Under the pieces are notes generated by a model. It was not told the DNA's origin. It made no database searches and saw only the letters and a list, made by a program, of their open reading frames with translations. From assembly GCA_009760885.1 (NCBI GenBank), contig CM019714.1, positions 6,086,812 through 6,150,811 of the forward strand: a DNA stretch of 64,000 nucleotides, written 5' to 3'. Shown here one piece after another: positions 33,967 through 45,900 of this stretch; position 1 is the first letter of the stretch, and every line of letters begins with the position of its first letter. Made by a program: the position numbers and the translations under genes. Origin of the DNA: Achatina immaculata. Its lineage: Eukaryota; Mollusca; Gastropoda; Stylommatophora; Achatinidae.

Positions 33967-36900
33967 CTAGTGTGGGAAGAAGCAGGCTGTCTCTATCACT
34001 ATGTTAATTCTGGGAAGAAGCAGGCTGTCTCTATCACTATGTTAATTCTGGGAAGAAGCAGGCTGTCTCTATCACTATATTAATTCTGGTAAGAAGGAGG
34101 CCGTCTCCATCACTATGTTAATTCTGGTAAGAAGCAGGCTGTCTCCATCATTATGTTCATTCTATCATGTTCAGCAGGCTCACAACAGCCTCATCTCACA
34201 AAAACATAACCTGGAGGTTCACTGGACCTAACATCTGTGACATTTACCTGGAGGTAGGAGACAGTCTGATTCACTCACTGGACCTAACATCTCTGACATT
34301 TACCTGAAGGTAGGAGACAGTCTGATTCACTCACTGGACCTAACATCTGTGACATTTACCTGGAGGTAGGAGACATTCTGGTTTATTTGACCTAACATCT
34401 GTGACATTTACCTGGAGGTAGGAGACATTCTGGTTTATTTGACCTAATATCTGTGACATTTACCTGGAGGTAGGAGACATTCTGGTTTATTTGACCTAAC
34501 ATCTCTGACATTTACCTGGAGGTAGGAGACAATCTGATTTATTTGACCTAACATCTCATGACATTTACCTGGCAGTAGGAGACAATCTGGTTTGTTTGAC
34601 CTAACATCTGTGACACTTACCTCAGGTCTATGGCTGAAGAAAAGTGAAAACAAACTAATCTGAAGAAAAGTGAGAACCTAACATTTCAACATGTGACTCC
34701 TGTTTACCTTCTTGGCAAGAATGATTAGAATTGATCTAAATATCTGCGCTGCATCCAAGAACAAGGCCAATGCATGCCTGGAAAATCAAATATGGCATTA
34801 TAACCTCTTAAATACCAGCAACATAGAAAATAAAGATGAGTCCTTTATGCTAGAAAACTAATAATATTAGCAATGAAAATAGAAAAGAATGCTGATATAA
34901 AAACATGGGCACTGAGATGGATGGAGTGTGGGTCACAGCGCTTTTTAAAAAAAAAAAATTACTAGCTTCTTTGCAAATGAAAAATATGCTGATCCTTACT
35001 CCAATGTTTTGGGTGAAATGGCACAACAGCCTATTTTGTGGGACAGTGTAGGAAGGTAGGACAGAGTCTCTCTGCCTGTTCTTGTTCAATGAATACAAAT
35101 GAACTCTGACGCCCCTCTAGTACAGGCATCAAAACTGCCATATTCTTCCTTTATCTCCCTGGAAACTCCAAGATGATGCTCTTTGCTGCTGATGCAGTAA
35201 ATATATGGAGGTACAGCGTCGTACTGGACTGAGGGCAAATTATGGTTAATATTTTGTTAGTCTCTGAGTAGAGGTTAAATACAAGGCCTGGCAATACTTC
35301 ACCACCACCACCACCACAACCACCACCACCCTGTTAGCCAGGCTGGCGTGTTTACCATTATTATTTGGGGACACCAGCAGAAAGGTAGGACAGGGTCTTG
35401 GTCGTCTATGTCTGCCAGCTGTGACACTAACATGTCAGCTGTGGCACTAACATGTCAGCTGTGGCACTAACATGTCAGCTGTGGCACTAACATGTCAGCT
35501 GTGACACTAACATGCCAGCTGTGACACTAACATGTCAGCTGTGACACTAACATGTCAGCTGTGACACTAACATGTCAGCTGTGGCACTAACATGTCAGCT
35601 GTGACACTAACATGTCAGCTGTGACACTAACATGTCAGCTATGAATTTCTGACTACCAAACCAGACAATATCTCCCCCCCCCACCACCCCACAACTGCCA
35701 TCTTCTTTACTGATAACACTAAAATCATATGTTTATTTCTCCCATCATTTGTCATGTGTTACAGACAGCCTGTTTACTAGGCGGATGACAACATTTATCT
35801 CCAGAAACCTCTCTTCTGGATAAATGGCACTGCTTTCTCACTGTGTGCTAACATAAGCAAAACAAGTTGTTTTCACTGTGTCAGTGTTGTACATTTGTTA
35901 CTGTTGTACGGGAGACACTTCCTGTCATTGTAAACCTGATGTTCTCAGTAGCTGATGATGGGCTGAAGATTATGAGCTTGTTGTGGTGGCTTTTCTCACC
36001 TCAGATGGTGGACCTTATACTTCTCCACAATGATCCAGCACAGCAGAGTGGGGCTTTCATTCACTTACCAAACATAGTCTTCATCTCCTCTAAATCTCTT
36101 CTCCACAATCAGTTGAGTGTCATAAAGTACAAACAATGAGAAAAGGATGAAGCTGCACCAGATATAGATCTGTAGACAGATAGTGTGCAGTTATACACAA
36201 AATGTAGATGTACACACAGATATGACAGTGTAGTTTTACACAAATGTAGATGTGTAGACAGATGTGATAGTGTACAGTTATACACGAATGCAGATGTATA
36301 GACAGCATATGACAGTGTACAGTTATACACGAATGTAGATGTATAGACAGCATATGACAGTGTACAGTTATACACGAATGTAGATGTATAGACAGCATAT
36401 GACAGTGTACAGTTATACACGAATGTAGATGTATAGACAGCATATGACAGTGTACAGTTATACACGAATGCAGATGTATAGACAGCATATGACAGTGTAC
36501 AGTTATACACGAATGCAGATGTATAGACAGCATATGACAGTGTACAGTTATACACGAATGTAGATGTGTAAACAGATATGACAATGTACACAAAATGTAA
36601 ATGATTGTGTACAGTTATATACACAATGTAGATGGTTATAGATCAAGTGTCTTATTTGGTAAAACTGAGTGAATGAGGTGGTATTTGTTTGTTCTCCTAC
36701 AGTGCCAAAAGATGTGCTACAAAAAGTGTGTAAGTGTGAGATGGAAGAAATGTCTGCTTACTACTGTTAGTAATTATTATTACTCCACAACAATTTTAAG
36801 CTACTGGTTTACACAAATGTTCATGTTTTTTTTACATGAGTGTGTTGATAGCTAAAAGATGTTTCATAACTGCTGCTCCTAACCCATGTGTTTGCCTGAC

Positions 36901-39900
36901 AAACGGTTAGTAGAGATTTTCTTCTGATTTCCAAAGTTTCAAAATGATGTCAAGACAATGGAATAAAATCTGGTTGTAACGATGATCATCCCTGATATAT
37001 TTGTGCTACAGAATCTGGCTTGATCTGCATGTTTATCATGTTATTTCACTGCGGACTTGGGTGCTGTCACATAACCATGGGACATATTTTAATATGTTCA
37101 AATTTCCCTTCGTACTCTGACAGTAATAAGAACAGAGTACCCTGTTGTGTCTAGCATGTCCATCTAAATCTCCTGATACTGATCAATAAAGCAGTCAATG
37201 TCCAGTATATTTTTCAGCACTTTACGAGGAAGTATCGGATGCTCTCCATATCTCACTGTCTACATGCCCTAGTAAACTGCAAGCAGGTCTAATCTATTTT
37301 CAGAAAGAGTTTCTATAACAGGACAGCCTATGATATACTTAATTATAACAAACAGGACAGTCTGTAATATACTTTGTTATAACAAACAGGTCAGCCTGTA
37401 ATATACTTAATTAGGACAGCCTGTAATATACTTTGTTATAACAAACAGGACAGCCTGTAATATACTTTGTTATAACAAACAGGACAGCCTGTAATATACT
37501 TTGTTATAACAAACAGGACAGCCTGTAATATACTTTGTTATAACAAACAGGACAGCCTGTAATATACTTTGTTATAACAAACAGGACAGCCTGTAATATA
37601 CTTTGTTATAACAAACAGGACAGCCTGTAATATACTTTGTTATAACAAACAGGACAGCCTGTAATATACTTTGTTATAATAAACAGGACAGCCTGTAATA
37701 TACTTTGTTATAACAAACAGGACAGCCTGGGGGGGTGGGGATCCACGGACTCAAACAGTTGGAATACTGATCTTTCTTCACAGTATAACAATACTGTAAC
37801 AGTTTGAGCTCATTATTCTGTGGTCCCTATTTCCCTCCAAAACTCTAAAATTTGGGGGAAGGGGACCTCCCACTGGTTGAGAAGCTCTGTTCTCTAAAGT
37901 ACTCAACAAGATTCCCTTCTCACACAATTTAATTATTTTAATGTTTGTTTAAACAAAATATGTTAGAAGATCTGTATTTACAATGTATTTTTATTTATGT
38001 ATATGTCTGCGTGTGTATGTGTGCGTGAGTGCTATTTTATTAGGTTAATTACTTCTCTTTTACCTTGAATGTAGTAGTTAAATCTTACACTCTTTTGATA
38101 TGTTTTTACTAATTTAATTTGTATTTTTGTACTAAATCAAGTGTGTGGGAAGAATGAAAGATGGAGTGATGAAGGGCAGAATGTAAGACGGGCCTGCGTG
38201 CCCAATTCTTTACCCTTGAAAAATAAAGATTATTCATTCATTCATTCATTCATTCAAACAAGAAACAAAATACTTACATCAAAAACAATCCTAGATCCAA
38301 GATAAGAATTCATGAACCCTATCAAGATCTGTAAGAACAGTGCAGCAAACAGTACACCTGAAGAAAAAAGTATAACATATGAGTCGTTATGAACAACCTG
38401 AAAGCACAGAATAACACATATATTCAGGTAACATAATGTTACAACCTGAAAACACAGAATACATATGTTCAGGTAACATATAGTTACAACCTGAAAACAC
38501 AGAATAACACATACATTCAGGTAACATATAGTTACAACCTGAAAACACAGAATAACACATACATTCAGGTAACATATAGTTACAACCTGAAAACACAGAA
38601 TAACACATACATTCAGGTAACATATAGTTACAACCTGAAAACACAGAATAACACATACATTCAGGTAACATATAGTTACAACCTGAAAACACAGAATAAC
38701 ACATACATTCAGGTAACATAAAGTTACAACCTGAAAACACAGAATAACACATACATTCAGGTAACATATAGTTACAACCTGAAAACACAGAATAACACAT
38801 ACATTCAGGTAACATAAAGTTACAACCTGAAAACACAGAATAACACATATGTTCAGGTAACATATAGTTACAACCTGAAAACACAGAATAACACATATGT
38901 TCAGGTAACATATAGTTACAACCTGAAAACACAGAATAACACATATGTTCAGGTAACATAGTAACAACCTGAAAGCACAGAATAATACATACGTTCAGAT
39001 TACATATAGTTACAATCTGAAAACAACATAACATGTAAGTCGAGGTTACCTTTACCACATGGTAAGATAATGACACATTAGTCTCTGTCTCTTACATCTT
39101 ACCACATAGTAAGATAATGACGCATTAGTCTGTCTCTTACATCTTACCACATAGTAAGATAATGACGCACTAGTCTCTGTCTCTTACATCTTACCACATA
39201 GTAAGATAATGACGCACTAGTCTCTGTCTCTTACATCTTACCACATAGTAAGATAATGACACATTAGTCTCTGTCTCTTACATCTTATCACATAGTAAGA
39301 TAATGACACATTAGTCTCTGTCTCTTACATCCTTTCCGTACCGTTAAACGTCACACAGGCCTCGCATGGTAGTTTGCCAGGATTTCCTGTTTTCGTTGAG
39401 TTTTTCAACCACATCAAGGGATGTTATTCCCACTAAAATGGCCTCTCTTAACAATGTCCTCTTTAGAGTTTCAGCCTATTGTGTTCCCCTTGATAGCTTG
39501 TTTTGGGATTCTCTGGTTGTTTCTTCTCAGCACATGACAGACATATGTCCATCTTCTTTTTCTGATCACCCATGAGACAGGCTGTTGTTTGCTCATCAGT
39601 TTTATCTCTGTGTTAGAATGTATAAAATTGGAAAAAAGTAGGAGCAGCTTTATTACTTAACGATTACAAAGTTGTGACTTGTCTGGCGGTGTGTGTCAGG
39701 AATGGATCTGGTAGGACGTGGAAATTGTTTAAATAGAGACCTGTGACATGTGGTCGGTGGGTTGTAACTGGGAGTGGTGGATGGGGAACCGGGGAGGGGA
39801 GAGAGAGTGACGCACTACTGGCCTAGCTAGGAGAATTTGAAACAGGTGATTGGGGAAGAGATGTTGCAGAGAAGAGGGGTTGCTGAGAAAATAGCGGGGT

Positions 39901-42900
39901 TGCAGATTGATGCTGTGAGGAAGTTTGAAAAGTAAAAAGGGGTGGATTTAGTGGAGAGGTACTATAGTGATTGAAGAAGATGATGTTACGTGTAACTAAA
40001 CAGCGAGTTTAACCCATGTGGTTCCAGCGTCCCATAATTTTGAATGCACCGGTTCTCAAGTGCCAGGCGGCTTGTGTCATCTGCGTGACATTGTTTAATG
40101 GCTGTTACCAGAAAATCAGATTTGCCTCTGTGGTTGGGGCCATTGAAATGATTTGGGACTGGTTTCGAAGCATGCTGGGTGATGTCGTATAGATGTTTTT
40201 GCATGCGGTCCCCTAATCTTAGGCCAGTCTCACCGATATATGTTATCCTGCATCTTTTGCACACGATGACATATATCACATTTCGGGACTCGCATGTGAA
40301 TCCCTCATGAAGAGTGAGGATAGTTTTGGGAAAGGTGATTGTTTTCGTTTCCCAAACTACAGGGCAGGTAACGCAGCGGGGGCGGTTACATTTTCTGGTG
40401 CCAACATACTTAAGGCTCTGCTTCAAGTGGCTGTGGACGAGGATGTCCTTAAGGTTTGGCTCACGTTTGTATGCCAATAGGGGTGCTTCAGAGAAAATGT
40501 TACGAGTGTCGGAGTCGAGTTGGATTATCGGCAGATGACGATAAAGGATTTTCTTAACCATCTGACCGTGTGGGTGAAAAGGCAGTACTAACTTAACTCT
40601 GTCAGATGGAGTAACAGGCTTTTTCCTGAATACTTCTTTGCGGCTCACTAGTTGGATACGGTTGAAGGCTTTACGAAGGACCTTTTCTGGATAGTGGCGA
40701 TGACGGAAAAATTCTAATAACTTGTTGGACTGATCTAAAAAGTCCAAATTATCCTGACATATGCGGCGAAGACGGAGGAGTTGGGAATATGGGATGGAGT
40801 TCTTACAGGCCTCAGGATGGGAGGAGGTGTAAAGCAAATAGGTGTGGCTATCGGTGGGCTTGTAAAATACAGAGGTAACAAGCCTGTTTGTGCCAATAGA
40901 AATTTTAATGTCTAAAAAATTAACAGACTTGTCAGAGATTTCATAAGTGAATTTTATGTTCTTATTGAGTGTATTGGCGAATTCAATAAATTTTTCAAGG
41001 TCTTCATGTGGCATACTTGTGATTCCAATGCCATCATCGATGTACCTTTTATAGAATTCTGGAAATCTGCCAGCTTTCTGGAAGTCAAATTATGGGAAAC
41101 CTACACTACTGCCGATAATCCAACTCGACTCCGACACTCGTAACATTTTCTCTGAAGCACCCCTATTGGCATACAAACGTGAGCCAAACCTTAAGGACAT
41201 CCTCGTCCACAGCCACTTGAAGCAGAGCCTTAAGTATGTTGGCACCAGAAAATGTAACCGCCCCCGCTGCGTTACCTGCCCTGTAGTTTGGGAAACGAAA
41301 ACAATCACCTTTCCCAAAACTATCCTCACTCTTCATGAGGGATTCACATGCGAGTCCCGAAATGTGATATATGTCATCGTGTGCAAAAGATGCAGGATAA
41401 CATATATCGGTGAGACTGGCCTCAGATTAGGGGACCGCATGCAAAAACATCTATACGACATCACCCAGCATGCTTCGAAACCAGTCCCAAATCATTTCAA
41501 TGGCCCCAACCACAGAGGCAAATCTGATTTTCTGGTAACAGCCATTAAACAATGTCACGCAGATGACACAAGCCGCCTGGCACTTGAGAACCGGTGCATT
41601 CAAAATTATGGGACGCTGGAACCACATGGGTTAAACTCGCTGTTTAGTTACACGTAACATCATCTTCTTCAATCACTATAGTACCTCTCCACTAAATCCA
41701 CCCCTTTTTACTTTTCAAACTTCCTCACAGCATCAATCTGCAACCCCGCTATTTTCTCAGCAACCCCTCTTCTCTGCAACATCTCTTCCCCAATCACCTG
41801 TTTCAAATTCTCCTAGCTAGGCCAGTAGTGCGTCACTCTCTCTCCCCTCCCCGGTTCCCCATCCACCACTCCCAGTTACAACCCACCGACCACATGTCAC
41901 AGGTCTCTATTTAAACAATTTCCACGTCCTACCAGATCCATTCCTGACACACACCGCCAGACAAGCCACACCTTATTTACAGCTAAGTACCTTCTTTTTT
42001 TTTTTTTTACAGTATTCATGTAAATCTATACTTTATCTCCTCTCCCTATTTCTTCGTCCTGTATGTTTTTGTATGATTAAGGCTCACGCCGAAACGTCAC
42101 AACTTTGTAATCGTTAAGTAATAAAGCTGCTCCTACTTTTTTCCAATTTTATACATTCTAGTATCACAGCTTTACTGCAGTGTTTAGTGTATAGTTGTAT
42201 ACTTATACACCAATTATTGTGTTATCTCTGTGTTGTTCTTGAATTCATTCCACTTTATATCAAGTAATTTCCTTAGGCATTTGTTTTCAAAAAGTCTAAT
42301 TTCTTGACCATATTCTGTTGCATACAGTAAAATCCTGTTAAGAGTTAAACAGATTGATTATCATCATCATCATCATGTGCCAGCCATACTCTGTGAAGAT
42401 ACAACACAAACGAGGTATGTCTGACTATTTCTTGTGCTGATCCATCAACCTGTCCTGGTTGCTGCTCGATGTTGTTAGTCCTCATTCTCTTCATGTTTCC
42501 CCTGGAACTTTACTCTCCAATATGGTTTATTATCATTATGCTCCTGAACATATCAAAACTAGCACAGCCACAGAATAGTACTGACCTCCCATATATATAA
42601 ACTTTCTATCATTGCTCAGTAATGCTGCCAGAGACAAGCTTATGAAAAGAACAGCAGAGCCAGCCAGGGCAGTGGTCACAATGCTGAAACAGAAACCTAG
42701 CTGGTAGTTTTATCAAGGTTACAAGCACTCTCACACTACTAGCTACAGTTTTGTCAAGGTTACCAGCACTCATCACACTACTAGCTACAGTTTTGTCAAG
42801 GTTACAAGCACTCTCACACTACTAGCTACAGTTTGTCAAGGTTACCAGCACTCTCACACTACTAGCTACAGTTTTGTCAAGGTTACAAGCACTCTCACAC

Positions 42901-45900
42901 TACTAGCTACAATGTTACAAGCACTCTCACACTACTAGCTACAGTTTTGTCAAGGTTACCAGCACTCTCACACTACTAGCTACAGTTTTGTCAAGGTTAC
43001 CAGCACTCTCACACTACTAGCTACAGTTTTGTCAAGGTTACCAGCACTCTCACACTACTAGCTACAATGTTACAAGCACTCTCACACTACTAGCTACAGT
43101 TTTGTCAAGGTTACAAGCACTCTCACACTACTAGCTACAGTTTTGTCAAGGTTACCAGCACTCTCACACTACTAGCTACAATGTTACAAGCACTCTCACA
43201 CTACTAGCTACAGTTTTGTCAAGGTTACCAGCACTCTCACACTACTAGCTACAGTTTTGTCAAGGTTACCAGCACTCTCACACTACTAGCTACAGTTTCG
43301 TCAAGGTTATTAGCATTCTCACACTACTAGCTACAGTTTTGTCAAGGTTACCAGCACTCTCACACTACTAGTTACAGTTGTGTCAAGTTTATCAGCATTC
43401 TCACACTACTAGCTATAGTTTTGTCAAGGTTACCAGCACTCTCACACTACTAGCTACAGTTTTGTCAAGGTTACAAGCACTCTCACACTATTAGCTACAG
43501 TTTTGTCAAGGTTACAAGCACTCTCACACTACTAGCTAGTTTTTTCAAGGTTACAAGCACTCTCACACTACTAGCTACAGTTTTGTCAAGGTTACAAGCA
43601 CTCTCACACTACTAGCTAGTTTTGTCAAGGTTACAAGTACTCTCACACTACTAGTTACAGTTTTGTCAAGGTTACCAGCACTCTCACACTACTAGCTACA
43701 GTTTTGTCAAGGTTACAAGCACTCTCACACTACCAGCTACAATTCTGTCAAGGTTACCAGCTCTCTCACACTACAAGTTCTATTCAAAATTGTTCAGACA
43801 GAAAAATACAATTACATGAGGGAAGAAAGCAGAAAGATGGTGTTATATTAAATTTTGTTACTGGCTAATGTTTGCTGTTTCACTATTACAGTAGGTATAA
43901 GCTTTCATGAATTTCTGAAAAGTTCATTGGATATTTGATTTGTTGTTTTTTTTTAATCTACATGCTAACATTTCTCACTCTTGTTCCTATCTCTGTACAT
44001 TTTTTTTTTTCAAACTGCTTTTGTTAGTCTTTTCCTGTGAGCATGAATGTTTACCACACTGCCTTTAACTGAAAGTTTCAAACATATCAGCAAAAGTCAC
44101 ACATAAACTCATCTTACTGTTTACTTACAATGAACTCTAGTGTAGCAATCTTTTTCCCGCTAAAACCTACACTACACATGTTTCTTGGCTAAGTTGCTCC
44201 ATCAATCACAGCCCTGACAAATAACCCAAGATTGGGTATTTTTTAATGTACAACAGAAAGCACAATACTCCAGGCTGTTTTCTGTATGATTTCCTGATAA
44301 TCTACCACATAACAAACCTTTCACTCGGTCTTCTCATGCTGCTCCTCATACTACTCTGAACCAGCGTTTCTCAACCTTTTAATCCTCGAAGAACCTTTAA
44401 ATAAATTTTCAGGAAAGAAGGAGCCCCAGGATAAAAACATCGTACATACAGCTCAACGTACAAAACATTTTCTTTGGACATATTTCTAAAGAGTATTTCA
44501 AAAATACATTTTGATCATGATCTTCAGTAGAATGATAGAAAGCCTGCTCCAGCACTCAGATTACCTAGGATCAATCCTCATTACTAGTTCCAGGAGAGAT
44601 CCTACAGAAGCCCCTGTTAAACAGAACAATATTTAACACCTGAACACTATGGCACAGCACAAAAATATAAATAAAGCTCTCAAACTAATATGATAATATA
44701 TCCTGAACATTGCTATGTGTATCAATGGTACATTTACAAAAAACTATAACCTTAGTTATCCTACTGCAATCCAGAGCTCCTCCTACTTACTTTGGTGAGC
44801 ACAAGTTCCACTCTCTCCACCTACACTAAAACTCTATGTCAGATTGTAGATCTGGAAGCTTCCAGTCAACACTTTCATAAACATAGCAACATGAGTTCTG
44901 TACTAGCATAAATGTAGTCAAATCTTACCCACTATATCACAGAAGCAGTTATATGAGTTCCCTACATATAAACTCTCACTACACTTTCTATGTAAAAATG
45001 AAGAAAATGACGTCATAAAAAATGTGCTGCACAGTCAGTCGTGAAGAAAAAAATGCAGTGAATGGTTGCCATCTGCTGAAGTAATTTTTTGCACTCAAAA
45101 CAGAATGGTGTTATCAATGGAAGAAAGAATTTTTTTGATTGAACAAGTGTTTCAAAATGGCGGTCGATACTCACGGATGGTTTTTCAAAGATTTATAGCA
45201 AAATTTCCTAATAACCAACCTCCTCATCGCACTACGGTTAGAAATTTGTTGAATAAGTTTCGTGATACGGGAACTGTTTAAGATGCTCTGTGATCTGGTA
45301 GGCATGTTTTGTCTGAAGACAAATGTCTAGATATCCAAGACAGAATCCTGAAAAGTCCATGCAAGTCCTTAAGGAAAATATCACAAGAAGTGAACATATC
45401 ACTGAGCACAGTGCACAAAATTCTTAAGCATCAGTTAAATTTTCATTCATACAAGATTATTTCTGTTATGTCTGAACTACAAGAGTGTGACAATCAATCC
45501 AGAGTCAACTACTCCATGTGGTTTCAAGCATTTTTAGCTAAAGAAGACGAGTCAATTCTCGATTTAACATTCCTCTCTGATAAGGCACGGTTTCATCTAT
45601 CTGGACAAGTTAATAGCCAAAATAATCGTATTTAGAGCAGTGTTAACCCCAATGCATTTCCTGAAGCACTGCTACATGATGACAAAATTGGGGTATGGTG
45701 TGCCGTCAATAGAAAACGTTTAATTGGACCATTTTTCTTCAACAACACTATAAATGCAGATCAGTACCGTACTGACATTCTGGAAGCTTTTTTAGAACAA
45801 CTGAATGAACATGAAATTGAAGAAGCGTGGTTCCAGCAAGATGGTGCAACTGCACACACAGCTAGAGCAATACACGGTTGTTTGGAAGAAATTTTCGCAA

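Larger units (their letters stand above)
39612..42170. mobile_element. Penelope-like element as a large inverted repeat
   Basis: The minus arm carries the C-terminal half of a Penelope polyprotein. A minus reading upstream of 41014 gives RYIDD (RT catalytic motif). The 342-codon frame 41014-39986 follows: VNFLDIKI, FYKPTDSHTYLLYTSSHPEA, IPYSQLLRLRRIC, the CNRPRCVTC cysteine motif, and a GIY-YIG nuclease region (NVIYVIVCKRCRITYIGETG). The plus arm (about 41112-42165) repeats the last 163 codons with no amino-acid change, then the 3' UTR to gctgctcctacttttttcca. The arms are about 1 kb around a spacer of roughly 575 bp. Inverted partial copies are a known Penelope trait. The minus arm has lost the UTR piece that carries the hammerhead-like motif. 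Confidence 0.93.

Noticed and set aside
36109..36624. ORFs of 171 and 157 codons on the minus strand
   Set aside because: 45-bp repeat artefact beside BI-1 exon 7.
38254..39076. Two overlapping ORFs of 237 and 229 codons
   Set aside because: 48-bp repeat, a multiple of three. Only the last 26 codons of the first ORF (exon 6 of BI-1) are real coding sequence.
44775..44820. Candidate BI-1 exon reading VERVELVLTK with a GTAAGT donor
   Set aside because: Phases do not fit exons 3 and 5 and the sequence lacks the family pattern. The exon at 44565-44613 fits in phase, length and motif.
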